NCBI GenBank assembly: GCA_021777555.1
Contig: JAJYDK010000009.1
Location: 46,352-110,351 of the forward strand
DNA length: 64,000 nt
Direction: 5' to 3'
Source: Pseudomonadota bacterium
GTDB taxonomy: Bacteria > Pseudomonadota > Gammaproteobacteria > Steroidobacterales > Steroidobacteraceae
A model generated the notes under the pieces. The model saw only the letters and a program-made list of their open reading frames with translations. It was not told the origin of the DNA and did not search any database. Made by a program: the position numbers and the translations under genes. This document shows, piece by piece, positions 54,084 to 63,783 of this stretch; the stretch's first letter is position 1; each line of letters starts with the position of its first letter.

Positions 54084-54524
54084 ATGAGCCTGATTCGATG
54101 GGATCCATTTGCGGACGTCGAGAACATGTTCAACCGCATGCTGCCGCGGCTCAGCCGTGGCCCGCGCCTGTCTCTGGAGGAGGACGGTGGAGTCACTTTC
54201 GAGTGGTCGCCAACGGCTGACATCAGCGAGACCGACAAGGAATACCTGGTCCACGCCGATCTGCCGGGCATGAAGAAAGAGGACGTGAAGGTCACCTACA
54301 GCGACGGACTGCTCACGATCCAGGGCGAGCGCAAGCAGCACAAGGAGGAGACCAACGAGAAGTATCACCGGGTGGAGAACTACTACGGCAGCTTCAGCCG
54401 CGCCTTCAGCCTGCCGGAGAACATCAAGGCCGATGCGATCCGCTGCGAGAGCAAGGACGGCGTGCTCAGCGTACACATCCCCAAGGCCGAGCAGAAGAAA
54501 CCGCAGGAGATCACGGTTCAGTAG
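54084..54524 (+). CDS. Hsp20 family small heat shock protein
   Basis: 146 residues, ATP-independent holdase. N-terminal LIRWDPFADVENMFNRM, then the alpha-crystallin domain (about 40-135): ADISETDKEYLVHADLPGMK, the dimerisation loop EERKQHKE-like stretch, SFSRAFSLPENI, and the conserved DGVLSVHIPK. GGGAG precedes ATG 54084. No sigma-32 promoter could be matched in the 150 bases upstream. Its transcript probably ends at the hairpin at 54548-54586. Confidence 0.93.
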   Translation: MSLIRWDPFADVENMFNRMLPRLSRGPRLSLEEDGGVTFEWSPTADISETDKEYLVHADLPGMKKEDVKVTYSDGLLTIQGERKQHKEETNEKYHRVENYYGSFSRAFSLPENIKADAIRCESKDGVLSVHIPKAEQKKPQEITVQ

Positions 54525-54547
54525 CCACCGGGCGCTGAATCACGTGT

Positions 54548-54592
54548 CGGGAACGGCCCAGGCGTCGTTGGCCTGTGCCGCTCCCGTCTTGT
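54548..54592. terminator. Hairpin between hsp20 and rhlE, likely bidirectional terminator
   Basis: Two 16-base arms, CGGGAACGGCCCAGGC and GCCTGTGCCGCTCCCG, pair at 14 positions around a 7-base loop, followed by TCTTGT. It sits between the stops of two convergent genes. Confidence 0.6.
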
Positions 54593-54605
54593 GACAGACT
54601 TGCGA

Positions 54606-56105
54606 CTACGCGCGCCGCCAGCCGCTGTCGGTGCGTCCTTGACCCGCATCGCGGCGGGGACCGCGGCGCTCCGAGTTGAGTCGCTTGCCCTGGTGGTGCG
54701 GGCCGCGGTGGACGTGACCGCCGCGTCCCGGGGTACCCGCTGCGGGGCCCGCCTCCTGCCGAGTGCCCCGGCTCTCCCCCGGAGGCGTCCCGTGCGGCGG
54801 CTGCGCCCCCCGGTTGCCGGTCGGCGCCCGCCCCGATCCCTGCTGGCGGGGCCGTTGTCCTTCGCCTCGTCGCTGCATCCCGCGATGCATCGGCCGCCGG
54901 TTGCCCGGGGCACCCGCGGAGCCACGATCGGCCTCCCGCTCACCCCCGTCAGCGCCTTCCGCCGCATTGGCGACCAATGCGAATTTCGGCAGCGCCGCCT
55001 CTGGAATGGTCCGCTTCAACAGCTTCTCGATGTCCCGCAGCAACGGACCCTCATCGGGTGAGACCAGCGCGACCGCCGAACCCGTAGCTCCGGCGCGCGC
55101 CGTGCGCCCGATGCGATGGACGTAGTCCTCGGGCACGTTGGGCAACTCGTAGTTCACCACGTGCGGCAGCTCCTTGATATCGAGGCCGCGTGCGGCGACC
55201 TCGGTGGCCACCAACGCCGTGACCCGATAGCCCTTGAAATCCTCGAGCGCCCGCACGCGCGCACTCTGGCTCTTGTTGCCATGGATGGCCGCCGCTGCGA
55301 TGCCCGCGCCCTCGAGCTGCTTGGCGAGACGGTTAGCCCCGTGCTTGGTGCGGGTGAAGACGAGCACCTGCTGCCAGTTGCCTTCTTGAATGAGATGCGC
55401 GAGCAGGTGGCGCTTGTGATCCTTCGGCACGCGGTACAGGCACTGCTCGATGCGATCGGCGGTGGAGTTGCGGCTCGCGACCTCCACGGTCTTCGGATCG
55501 CGCAGGAATCGCTGCGCCAGGGAGCGGATGTCCTCCGAGTAGGTGGCGGAGAACATCATGTTCTGACGTTCGGGCGGCAGGAGCTTCAGCACCTGACGGA
55601 TCGCATGGATGAAGCCCATGTCGAGCATCCGGTCCGCCTCATCGAGCACGAATTGACCGATGCGGCGCAGGTCGAGCACGCCCTGGCCGGCGAGGTCCAG
55701 GAGCCGCCCGGGCGTGGCGACCAGAAGATCGCACCCGCGGCGCAGCTCATCGATCTGCGGATTGATGCCGACGCCCCCGAACACCACCGTGGCGCGAAGG
55801 TTGAGATAGCGCCCGTAGAGCCGGGCATTGTCGGCGACCTGAGCCGCGAGCTCGCGGGTGGGCGTCAACACCAGTGCCCGCGGCGCCTTGCGCGGGGTGT
55901 CGGCGCCGGCCTGCGCCAGGCGCTGCAGAATGGGCAGCACGAAGGCCGCCGTCTTGCCGGTGCCGGTCTGGGCGCCGGCGAGCACGTCGCGGCCGGCGAG
56001 GATGGCCGGGATGGCCTGGGACTGGATGGGAGTCGGCGATGCGTAGCCTTTCTCGGATACGGCACGCAACAGCTCGGGCGAGAGCCCGAGTTCGGAAAAT
56101 GACAT
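54606..56105 (-). CDS. rhlE: DEAD-box RNA helicase RhlE
   Basis: ATP-dependent RNA helicase for ribosome assembly and RNA turnover. 499 residues from ATG 56105 ([20 protein letters not shown]). Q motif [10 protein letters not shown], motif [12 protein letters not shown], Ia [64 protein letters not shown]. The C-terminal 120 residues are Arg/Gly/Pro-rich and basic, an RNA-binding tail typical of RhlE. Divergent from uup. Confidence 0.94.
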   Translation of the reverse strand: MSFSELGLSPELLRAVSEKGYASPTPIQSQAIPAILAGRDVLAGAQTGTGKTAAFVLPILQRLAQAGADTPRKAPRALVLTPTRELAAQVADNARLYGRYLNLRATVVFGGVGINPQIDELRRGCDLLVATPGRLLDLAGQGVLDLRRIGQFVLDEADRMLDMGFIHAIRQVLKLLPPERQNMMFSATYSEDIRSLAQRFLRDPKTVEVASRNSTADRIEQCLYRVPKDHKRHLLAHLIQEGNWQQVLVFTRTKHGANRLAKQLEGAGIAAAAIHGNKSQSARVRALEDFKGYRVTALVATEVAARGLDIKELPHVVNYELPNVPEDYVHRIGRTARAGATGSAVALVSPDEGPLLRDIEKLLKRTIPEAALPKFALVANAAEGADGGEREADRGSAGAPGNRRPMHRGMQRRGEGQRPRQQGSGRAPTGNRGAQPPHGTPPGESRGTRQEAGPAAGTPGRGGHVHRGPHHQGKRLNSERRGPRRDAGQGRTDSGWRRA

Positions 56106-56347
56106 GAATACCTCAATGGTCGTACCCGCGCAAACGGCCGCCCGCCCCGCCCGGATACCGGGGAGCGAGCCTGAAAAGGCCGTGGCGGTCAAAGCGAGGG
56201 AAGGTTATGGATATCGAAGCGAAGCCGGGAGTGGCTCGACCGCGAGCGAGGCAGGCGCAGACCGCTGGGCGCCTGTATAGTCTTGCGCCGCGCACTATAC
56301 CGATCCCCGGCCCCAGAGTCCATTTTTCGTCCATTGTTCGCCATCCG

Positions 56348-58222
56348 ATGCCACTTCTGACCCTGCGCGATGCGCACCTCGCCTTCGGTGACCGCGCCCT
56401 CCTCGACGGCGCCCAGCTCGCGATCCAAACCGGCGAGCGTCTGGGATTCATCGGCCGCAACGGTACGGGCAAATCCACCGTGCTGCGCATCATTGCGGGC
56501 CTGACCACGCTCGATGACGGCGAGCTCGCGAGCCGCGCCGGGCTGCGTATCGCGATGGTCGAGCAGGAGCCGGTATTGCCCGAGGCCGGGGACCTCAAAG
56601 CGAGCCTCCTCGAGCGCGCCCGGACCCTGGCGCACGCCTCGGCCTGCAGCGGCGAGCAGCTGCACGGGACGGATCGGGACCGGTGGCAGCTCGAATCGCG
56701 CCTCGCGGAATTCCTCCATCGCTTCGGGCTCGAGGGCACCGAGAGCCCCATGCGCTGCTCGGGAGGAGAGCGCAAGCGCGCCGCGCTCGCCCTCGCCCTC
56801 GCCTCCGAGCCCGAGCTGCTGCTGCTCGATGAGCCCACCAATCACCTCGACATCGAGGGCATCGGAGCCCTCGAGGAGCATGTGCTCAAGGTCCCCGCGG
56901 CCGTGATCGTCACCCACGACCGCGCATTCCTCGACGCCCTCGCCACGCGCATCGTGGAGCTCGACCGAGGCGTCATCCGCTCCTATCCCGGCAACTTCGC
57001 CACCTACGAGACGCGGCGCGATGAGCAGATCGCGGCCGAAGACCTGGCGCGCCGGCGCTTCGAGAAATTCTGGCAGCAGGAGGAGGTCTGGATCCGCAAG
57101 GGTGTCGAAGCGCGGCGTACGCGCAACGAGGGGCGCGTCAAGCGGCTCGAACACCTGCGCGAGGAGCGCGCCGAACGCCGCGACCGGCTCGGCAACATCA
57201 AGCTCGCACTCGATGCCGGGGAGCGCTCCGGGCGGCTGGTCGCGGAGCTCACCGAGGTATCCCATGGATTCCCGGGACGCAAGCTCATCGAGGGACTCTC
57301 GACTCGCATCATGCGCGGTGACCGGGTGGGTCTCATCGGACCCAACGGCGCCGGCAAGTCGACCCTGATCCGCATAGTCCTTGGGGAGCTTGCCCCGCAA
57401 CGCGGCACGGTGCGGCTCGGCACGGGCCTTCAGGTCGCCTACTTCGACCAGATGCGCGAGCGGCTCGACCCCGAGGCAACTCTCGCCGAGGCGATCAGTC
57501 CGGGATCGGACTGGATCACCATCGGGGAGGAGCGCAAGCACATCATCACGTATCTCGGGGATTTCCTCTTCCCGGCGCACCGGGCGAAGTCTCCGGTGCG
57601 GATGCTCTCGGGAGGCGAGCGCAACCGGCTGTTTCTCGCGCGCCTGTTCGCCCGGCCCGCCAATCTGCTGGTGCTCGATGAGCCCACCAACGATCTGGAC
57701 ATCGAGTCGCTCGAACTCCTCGAGCAGCGCCTGCAGGACTACTCCGGGACGCTGCTGCTCGTGAGCCATGATCGACGGTTCCTCGACAACGTCGTGACCC
57801 AGACCCTGGTGGCCGAGGGAGAGGGTCTCTGGCGCGCCTACGTGGGCGGCTACACCGACTGGCTGCGCCAGCGCCCGCAGCCCGCATCGAAAGCCCGCGG
57901 ACCGAGAGACGCGAGGGAAACCTCCGAGACGCTGCCGAATGGCGCAGCGATCGCCGCGCCCGTGCCGAGAAGCTCCGCGCAGCGCGCCCGGCTCGGATAC
58001 ATGGAGGGACGGGAGCTCACGGCGCTTCCGGCTCAGATCGAGGCGCTGGAGAGGGAGCAGGGCGAGATCACCGCGCGCATGAGCGAATCCGCGTACCACA
58101 CCCAGGGTCCGGAGCGCATCCGCGCCGATACCCGGCGGCTGGGGGAGATCGAGGCGGAGCTCACCGACAAGTACGCCCGCTGGGAGACGCTCGAGGCGCG
58201 CGCGAGCGGCAGCGGATCCTGA
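56348..58222 (+). CDS. uup: ABC-F ATPase Uup
   Basis: Soluble tandem ATPase of the ABC-F group that acts on ribosomes or DNA branches, without membrane domains. 624 residues from ATG 56348. First cassette: GRNGTGKST, CSGGERKRAAL, LLDEPTNHLDIEG; second: GPNGAGKST, LSGGERNRLFLA, VLDEPTNDLDIES. The C-terminal 90 residues form a charged coiled coil (QIEALEREQGEITARM...), as in Uup. Linker residues between cassettes (FEKFWQQEEVWIRKGVEARR) match Uup as well. Confidence 0.93.
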   Translation: MPLLTLRDAHLAFGDRALLDGAQLAIQTGERLGFIGRNGTGKSTVLRIIAGLTTLDDGELASRAGLRIAMVEQEPVLPEAGDLKASLLERARTLAHASACSGEQLHGTDRDRWQLESRLAEFLHRFGLEGTESPMRCSGGERKRAALALALASEPELLLLDEPTNHLDIEGIGALEEHVLKVPAAVIVTHDRAFLDALATRIVELDRGVIRSYPGNFATYETRRDEQIAAEDLARRRFEKFWQQEEVWIRKGVEARRTRNEGRVKRLEHLREERAERRDRLGNIKLALDAGERSGRLVAELTEVSHGFPGRKLIEGLSTRIMRGDRVGLIGPNGAGKSTLIRIVLGELAPQRGTVRLGTGLQVAYFDQMRERLDPEATLAEAISPGSDWITIGEERKHIITYLGDFLFPAHRAKSPVRMLSGGERNRLFLARLFARPANLLVLDEPTNDLDIESLELLEQRLQDYSGTLLLVSHDRRFLDNVVTQTLVAEGEGLWRAYVGGYTDWLRQRPQPASKARGPRDARETSETLPNGAAIAAPVPRSSAQRARLGYMEGRELTALPAQIEALEREQGEITARMSESAYHTQGPERIRADTRRLGEIEAELTDKYARWETLEARASGSGS

Positions 58223-58361
58223 GCGAGCCTGCGCCCATATCGGCGCAACGGCCCCGGAAGCGCACGAAGTTGGTGCGTCGACTTCGCCCGCACGGCCGCA
58301 CATCGTGAATCGGATGGCGCCATGGCCCGCGTTATCCCGGCCCGAGGCTTGCGCGGGCATC

Positions 58362-58377
58362 CGGCACGGCCTTTGCA
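58362..58377 (+). promoter_or_regulatory. Candidate sigma-54 promoter of the GAF-domain gene
   Basis: CGGCACGGCCTTTGCA matches the RpoN consensus (TGGCACG-N4-TTGCA) with the invariant GG at 58363-58364 and GC at 58375-58376, ten bases apart. Transcription would begin near 58388, leaving a leader of about 26 bases that contains GGAGG before ATG 58414. The enhancer-binding activator site was not identified. Confidence 0.65.
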
Positions 58378-58413
58378 TCGCATTGCCCAACCGGGCAAAC
58401 ATCGGAGGTCGCG

Positions 58414-59031
58414 ATGGCGGTCATGACTTGGCGCGGGCACCCCCCGATCTTCGCCGCCCCGGAGCTCGATCGGGACGATGAGAACCGCATCGCGTTGTTT
58501 CAGGTGTCCAAAGCGGCACGGTGCGCGAGATCCGAGGAAGAGCTGCTGCGCGGCGCGCTCGAGTCGGTACGGGCGAGCTTCGGGTGGGTGTATGCGAGTT
58601 ACTTCAGGGTCGTGCGCCGCGAAGCGCTCGAGCCCGAGCTCGCCTTCGCATTCGACTCGGGAGAACTGCCGGGCGTATTCCGTCAGGCGACCGTCGATGT
58701 GCGCTTCGCCCGGGGAGTGGGTCTTGCGGGGCTCGCCTGGGCGCGGCGTGACTTCGTGTTCGTCGAGGACGTGACCCGCGCCCGCGGCTTCCTGCGGGCC
58801 GAGGCGGCGCTCGCGAGCGGCATCCGCTCGGGATTCTGGGTGCCGGTCATGAGCGCCGCGCAGGTGATCGGCACGATCGAGTTCTTCTCCCCCGAGCGGA
58901 TGCGCCCGGGCAAGGGGCGCATGGCCGCCCTGAGGGCGATTCAGGGGATCCTCGCGGGCGCGCTCGAGCGCGTTCGGCGCTGTGGGCACCCTCCGGCCAA
59001 CACGATGCCGGCAATACCCGGCGGGGGCTGA
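58414..59031 (+). CDS. Stand-alone GAF-domain protein
   Basis: 205 residues; a single GAF sensory domain (about 25-195) with ALFQVSKAARCARSEEELL at its start and SGIRSGFWVPVMSAAQVIGT near its end. No effector domain or helix-turn-helix is attached, so it must act through a partner. A GGAGG ribosome site lies four bases before ATG 58414. A sigma-54 type promoter directly precedes it. The convergent Usp gene ends eight bases away. Confidence 0.85.
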   Translation: MAVMTWRGHPPIFAAPELDRDDENRIALFQVSKAARCARSEEELLRGALESVRASFGWVYASYFRVVRREALEPELAFAFDSGELPGVFRQATVDVRFARGVGLAGLAWARRDFVFVEDVTRARGFLRAEAALASGIRSGFWVPVMSAAQVIGTIEFFSPERMRPGKGRMAALRAIQGILAGALERVRRCGHPPANTMPAIPGGG

Positions 59032-59039
59032 AGGACGCC

Positions 59040-59930
59040 TCAGCCGGAGTCCGCCGTCCGTTCAGGTGAGGGGGACTGCGGCTTGACGAGCACGAAATCG
59101 CAATGCAAGTCCTCGACCAGAATCGACGTCAGCGTTCCCACGAGCGTCAACGCGCTCGGGCGATGCGTCAGCGCGCCGAGAACCATGACATCGTAATCCC
59201 GTCCGGCGGAGAACCGGGACAGTTCGCGCTCGGGATGACCCGCCAGAATATGGACATGACGGTCATCGATGCCCGCTCCACGCGCGAGCTGGCGAATCTT
59301 TTCCGCGCGTGATCGGCTGGATGCCTCATCCGGCGCGGCGCGCTCGGCGTAAACGACATCCAGCTCGGCGCCGGTGGCGAGCGCAAGGGCTTTCGCAAGC
59401 TCGAGGATGGTGCCCGCCAGCCCCTTGGTCTCCTCATCCGACGCGTCGATCGCGGCGGCCATGCGCAGCTTCTCTCGCCAGCGCCTGCCCCGCACCAACA
59501 CCAGTGTGGACGGGCAGGTGCGCATCAGCTGCCAGTCGTTCGCGTCACAGGCGCTGTGGTTTGCGCGGCCGCCGCCCACTGCCTTGATCACGAACTCGGG
59601 GCCGCTCCTGCGCACCTTGTGCAAGATGCTCTCGTAGAGCGGACTCTCGCACGAGGCGTCGATCTGCACGGACAGATCCGCAAGACCGAGCGCGTCCTTG
59701 TGCCGGGAGAGATAATCCGTCGCCCGCGCAATGCAGGCCTGCACCACCTTGCGGGAAAAACCGTTGGGCTCGTACGAGTGCTTCAGGGCATACGCCTGCT
59801 CCGCATCGCACAGAAACAGCTCGAGCGGGAGTCTGAGGGAGCGTGCCACGCGCGCCGCCTTCGTCAAGAGTGTCGCGTCGACCTCGCACTGCGTGCTGAC
59901 AACCAGGATTGAGTTCGTTTTCGCCATCAT
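59040..59930 (-). CDS. Tandem universal stress protein
   Basis: 296 residues from ATG 59930 (ATG 59927 equally possible). First Usp-like half begins NSILVVSTQCEVDATLLTKA; second half begins KLRMAAAIDASDEETKGLAG and ends LGALTHRPSALTLVGTLTSI with FVLVKPQ. The glycine-rich ATP loop is poorly kept in both halves, so it may be of the non-ATP-binding UspE kind. Divergent from the hybrid kinase gene by 208 bases. Similar in plan to the Usp at 50457-51431 but clearly diverged. Confidence 0.85.
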   Translation of the reverse strand: MMAKTNSILVVSTQCEVDATLLTKAARVARSLRLPLELFLCDAEQAYALKHSYEPNGFSRKVVQACIARATDYLSRHKDALGLADLSVQIDASCESPLYESILHKVRRSGPEFVIKAVGGGRANHSACDANDWQLMRTCPSTLVLVRGRRWREKLRMAAAIDASDEETKGLAGTILELAKALALATGAELDVVYAERAAPDEASSRSRAEKIRQLARGAGIDDRHVHILAGHPERELSRFSAGRDYDVMVLGALTHRPSALTLVGTLTSILVEDLHCDFVLVKPQSPSPERTADSG

Positions 59931-60138
59931 CTGTGCACCGCCCGATCGCCTGAGATCGCGCCCCATGCGATTCACGCTCTCACAGGCCATGCCCGGAATC
60001 CATCCGCACTCTCAACGACTGCGGCTGCGGCGCTCCCGCCCTTCCCCCACCAGGCATCATCAGGCGGTCGGAATCCCCGGATTGCCATAGGTAATTACGC
60101 GTATTTGCGCCGCCATCCGCCCTCGGTCAAGCTCGCAC

Positions 60139-61704
60139 ATGGCACCGAGCACCGGCACTCCGCTTTCGCCTCTCCTGCCGCAGGCGCTCGAGAGCGCGCC
60201 GGATGCGATGATCATCACCGACGCCTCGGGCGCGATCGTCTTCGCCAGCCGACAGGCCTGCGCCCTGCTCGGCTACGGCACGGACGAGCTCGACGGTTGC
60301 CGCATCGAGCAGCTGATGCCCGAGCGCTTCCGCTCCATGCACATCCGGCACCGGACTCAATTCACCGCGGAACACCGCTCCCGCCCGCTGGGGGCGGAAC
60401 TCGAGCTGCGGGCGCTGCGCCGGGACGGGAGCGAGTTTCCCGTCGAGATCAGTCTCAGCCCCATTCACCACGAGGGCCAAGCGCTCACCGTGGCGGCGAT
60501 CCGCGACGTGACGGAGCGCAGGCGCTCCCAGGCGGAGCTCATCGCCGCCCGCGAGGCCGCTGAGTCGGCCCGCCGCGCCGCCAACGACGCCCGCGAAGCG
60601 GCCGAGCGCGCCAACCTCTCCAAGAGTCGTTTTCTTGCGACCGCGAGCCATGATCTGCGCCAGCCGCTACAGGCCCTGGCGCTGCTCAATGGCACGCTTC
60701 GACAGCTCGCCCGCGGTGACGACGCCCTCGCCATCCTCACCCGCCAGAGCGAGGCGATCGATGCGATGGCGCGCCTCCTCGGCGCGCTGCTCGAGCTCAG
60801 CCGGCTCGAGTCCGGGGCCATCAAGCCGAGCCTCGAGGATTTCCCGGCCGCGGAGCTGTTCATGGCGATGCGGGCGGAGTTCGCCGCAGCCGCCGCCGCC
60901 AAAGGTCTGACGCTCGAGATCACGCCTCCGACGCACATCATCCACGGCGATCGGGCCTTGGTTGGACAGATCCTGCGCCACCTCATGTCGAATGCGCTCC
61001 GATACACCCCGCGCGGCCACGTGCGCCTGCGGGCCGAGACTCTCTGCGAAGGCGTGCGGATCGATGTCGAGGATACGGGCATCGGGATCGCCTCCGAGGA
61101 GCTGCCGCGCATCTACGACGAGTTCTACCAGGTGGACGATCGGGCTGCCGCGGCGCAGGGCGGCTGTGGGCTGGGTCTGAGCATCGTACGGCGCCTCGTG
61201 AGCCTTCTCGATCTCGAGCTCGAGGTCCGCTCGGTCATCGGACACGGCTCGGTGTTCTCGCTGACACTGCCCGGCCGGGAGAGCCCGCCGGCGCCGGCGC
61301 CGGCCTCCGATCCGTCACAGCCGCAACCCGCCGCGCAGCCGCCTCTCGTGTTGATCCTGGAGGACGACCAGGCCGTCCTCGATGCGATGCGTCTGTTGCT
61401 GAAAGTGCATGGCTACCAAGTGCTGACCGCCACCACCATCGCGCAGGCCCTGCGCCAGGCGCGCGAGCACCCGGTCCTCAGGCTGCTGATCACCGACTAT
61501 CATCTGACCGCTGGAGAGACCGGCACCGAGGCGATCAATGCGCTGCGGGCCGAGCTCGGCGCGGATCTGAAGGTGGCGCTGGTGAGCGGTGCCATCCCGA
61601 GCACCCTGCCCGGGCTCGAGGAGAATGCGCGGCTGCGCCTCGTGGGCAAGCCGATCCGCGCCGAGCAGTTGCTCGAGATATTGCAGTCCCTGCGCGATGC
61701 CTAG
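60139..61704 (+). CDS. Hybrid histidine kinase with PAS and receiver domains
   Basis: 521 residues, cytosolic. PAS/PAC domain (about 12-135), a short Ala/Arg coiled coil, dimerisation/phosphoacceptor domain with HDLRQPLQALALL (His171), and ATPase domain with GLGLSIVRRLVSLL. After a Pro/Ala linker comes a C-terminal receiver (about 400-521) with LEDDQ and the phospho-accepting Asp453 in ITDYHL. The HDLRQPLQA form of the H-box is found in kinases that partner with LuxR-type regulators; no such regulator is adjacent. The stop overlaps that of the convergent phosphorylase gene by four bases. Confidence 0.92.
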   Translation: MAPSTGTPLSPLLPQALESAPDAMIITDASGAIVFASRQACALLGYGTDELDGCRIEQLMPERFRSMHIRHRTQFTAEHRSRPLGAELELRALRRDGSEFPVEISLSPIHHEGQALTVAAIRDVTERRRSQAELIAAREAAESARRAANDAREAAERANLSKSRFLATASHDLRQPLQALALLNGTLRQLARGDDALAILTRQSEAIDAMARLLGALLELSRLESGAIKPSLEDFPAAELFMAMRAEFAAAAAAKGLTLEITPPTHIIHGDRALVGQILRHLMSNALRYTPRGHVRLRAETLCEGVRIDVEDTGIGIASEELPRIYDEFYQVDDRAAAAQGGCGLGLSIVRRLVSLLDLELEVRSVIGHGSVFSLTLPGRESPPAPAPASDPSQPQPAAQPPLVLILEDDQAVLDAMRLLLKVHGYQVLTATTIAQALRQAREHPVLRLLITDYHLTAGETGTEAINALRAELGADLKVALVSGAIPSTLPGLEENARLRLVGKPIRAEQLLEILQSLRDA

Positions 61705-63434
61705 CGCAGGTACGCTTCAGTGGCGTACCGGCGCATCATGCGATGGCTGTTGAAGTAGGCGGCGTTGATGCCGATGGTCGCCTGCATCACCTTCACCCAG
61801 CCGCGCGCATCGTCGCCATAGCCGTAGTAAAGCGGCAGCACGGTGTGTTCGAGCTTCTCGTAGAGCGAGTGCGCGTCCTCGATCGCCCAGCCCGTGACCC
61901 CTTCGATGCAGCCCTCGACCCACCAGCCATCCATCACCGAGAGGCTCGGGACGCCGTTGAAGGCGGCCTTCATGCCGCTCGTCCCCGAGGCCTCGAGCGG
62001 TGGCAACGGCGTGTTGAGCCAGATGTCGGCGCCCGCCACGAGCAGCAGCGCGAGCTCGAGGTCGTAGTCCGGCAGGTACACCACGTTGATTGCGCCTGCG
62101 AGCTCCCGGGCGTGCCCGTGCAGCCGGGCGATGAGCCGCTTGCCCTCCTCGTCGTGCGGATGGGCCTTGCCGGCGAGCACGATCTGCAGGGGCTTCTCGT
62201 GAGCGATCTTGCGCAGGCGCTCGACATCGGTGAACAGAAGCTCCGGCCGCTTGTAAGCGGTCATGCGGCGCGCGAATCCGAGCGTCGCCACCCCGGGCTC
62301 CAGGGTGATACCCGTCAACGTCCTCACCCGCTCGATGAGTGACTGCTTCGCCTGGGCGTGCGCGGCGAGCAGCAAGGCATCTGGAATACCGTACACTCTC
62401 ACGAGCAACTCCGGCTCGTGACACCATCCCGGGATGAAGCGGTCATACAGCTCGCGAAAGCTCGCCGCGCTCCAGGTGTTTGGATGCACTCCATTGGTGA
62501 TGGCCCGCACCTGGTAACCCGGATACATCTTGGCGGAGACTTCGGCGTGCCGCTTGGCGACACCGTTGACGAAGTCGCTCACGCTGAGGGCGAGCTGCGT
62601 CATGTTGAGATCGTTCGGACCGCCGAGGGAGGTCAGCAGCGAGAACTCGATCGGCCCGTGCTCGGTCCCGGGCTCACCGGGCTTCGGAAGCGCGCGATCG
62701 TCGTAGCCGTAGACGCTGCTTGCGAACAGGCGCTTCACGAGCTCGTACGGAAAGCGGTCGTGACCGGCCTCGACGGGAGTGTGGGTCGTGAAGCGGCACA
62801 GATCCCGCACCCGCGGCAGGTCGTAGGCGAGCTCCCCGGGGCGCACGTCCTCGGCGCGATAGGCATAGCGGCGCAGCAGCTCCACCCCGAGCAGCGCCGA
62901 ATGACCCTCGTTCATGTGATAGGCGCTGATATCGAACTCGAGCGCCTGCAGGATGCGCACACCCCCGAGGCCGAGCACCATCTCCTGCTTGAGCCGGTAG
63001 ACCTCGTCGCCTCCGTAGAGGTAATGGGTGATTTCGCGGTCATCGGGACGGTTCTCGGGCAGATCTGTGTCGAGCAGCAGCACCGGGGCACGCCCGCCCA
63101 TGCGGCTCTCGATGACGTACAGCCACACGCTGACCCACACAGGCCGGTCCTCGATGCGCACGGCCACCTTCGCATCGAGCTGGCGCCCCCAGCGCGCCGG
63201 ATCCCAGGTGGCCGGCCGCTCGAGCTGCCCGCCATCGGCAATCTGCTGCCGAAAGTATCCGGCGCGGCTCACCAGCGTCACCCCGACGAGCGGCAGACGC
63301 AGATCGGCCGCCGAGCGCAGCGTATCGCCTGCGAGCACACCGAGTCCTCCGGCGTAGTTCGGGATCTCGTTGCGCAGGGCGATTTCCATGGAGAAATACG
63401 CCACCCGCGGTAGATTGAGAAACTCATCGAGCAC
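61701..63434 (-). CDS. Alpha-glucan family phosphorylase, short type
   Basis: Phosphorolyses alpha-1,4-glucan to glucose-1-phosphate, mobilising glycogen. 577 residues from GTG 63434, preferred because AGGAG lies nine bases upstream; a longer frame from 63494 lacks one. Begins [20 protein letters not shown] (glycosyltransferase family 35, short form). [42 protein letters not shown], and the PLP site [19 protein letters not shown] with its Lys are present. It lacks the about 200 extra N-terminal residues of E. coli GlgP. No other glycogen genes are in the window. Confidence 0.9.
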   Translation of the reverse strand: MLDEFLNLPRVAYFSMEIALRNEIPNYAGGLGVLAGDTLRSAADLRLPLVGVTLVSRAGYFRQQIADGGQLERPATWDPARWGRQLDAKVAVRIEDRPVWVSVWLYVIESRMGGRAPVLLLDTDLPENRPDDREITHYLYGGDEVYRLKQEMVLGLGGVRILQALEFDISAYHMNEGHSALLGVELLRRYAYRAEDVRPGELAYDLPRVRDLCRFTTHTPVEAGHDRFPYELVKRLFASSVYGYDDRALPKPGEPGTEHGPIEFSLLTSLGGPNDLNMTQLALSVSDFVNGVAKRHAEVSAKMYPGYQVRAITNGVHPNTWSAASFRELYDRFIPGWCHEPELLVRVYGIPDALLLAAHAQAKQSLIERVRTLTGITLEPGVATLGFARRMTAYKRPELLFTDVERLRKIAHEKPLQIVLAGKAHPHDEEGKRLIARLHGHARELAGAINVVYLPDYDLELALLLVAGADIWLNTPLPPLEASGTSGMKAAFNGVPSLSVMDGWWVEGCIEGVTGWAIEDAHSLYEKLEHTVLPLYYGYGDDARGWVKVMQATIGINAAYFNSHRMMRRYATEAYLR

Positions 63435-63783
63435 GATGTCATCTCCTGTGCGGCTCTTCCCGGCGCATGAGTCAGTGTCCAGCCTCGACTCCACGTATCG
63501 CGGCTCCTGAGCGCCCGCGCACGGCCCCGGTCGTTCCGGACCTTCCCGCTCGTGCGCATTTCCCGGCGGTCAGGCCTGCCTCGTTCGACGATGCCGAACG
63601 GCGCCTCAGATCCGCTCCGCGCGCTTCAAGCTCCGCCCACCCGGCGGCCGGAGCCTTGCTTACCTGTAACGATACACAGTTGAGCGATCCCCCCGTCAAT
63701 GGCTGGACAAACACCCCGCTGCCGGCGGATGTCCCGCTGCGCGTTGACTTGAACCGCCGGGGTCGCTCGCGTCCATGCACGCT
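63435..63783. other. Intergenic stretch upstream of the phosphorylase gene
   Basis: 349 bases that should carry the promoter and leader of the minus-strand phosphorylase gene and the 3' end of the next minus-strand gene. On the minus strand TTGACG (63694-63699) is followed after 19 bases by TATCGT, a weak promoter candidate. No gene, RNA or repeat was recognised. Confidence 0.4.

Noticed and set aside
56189..58402. Minus-strand open frame of about 735 codons opposite uup
   Set aside because: Antisense of an ABC-F gene with both Walker and signature motifs.
60085..60110. Small palindrome TACGCGTA upstream of the hybrid kinase
   Set aside because: Eight bases are too short to assign an operator; no second copy was seen nearby.
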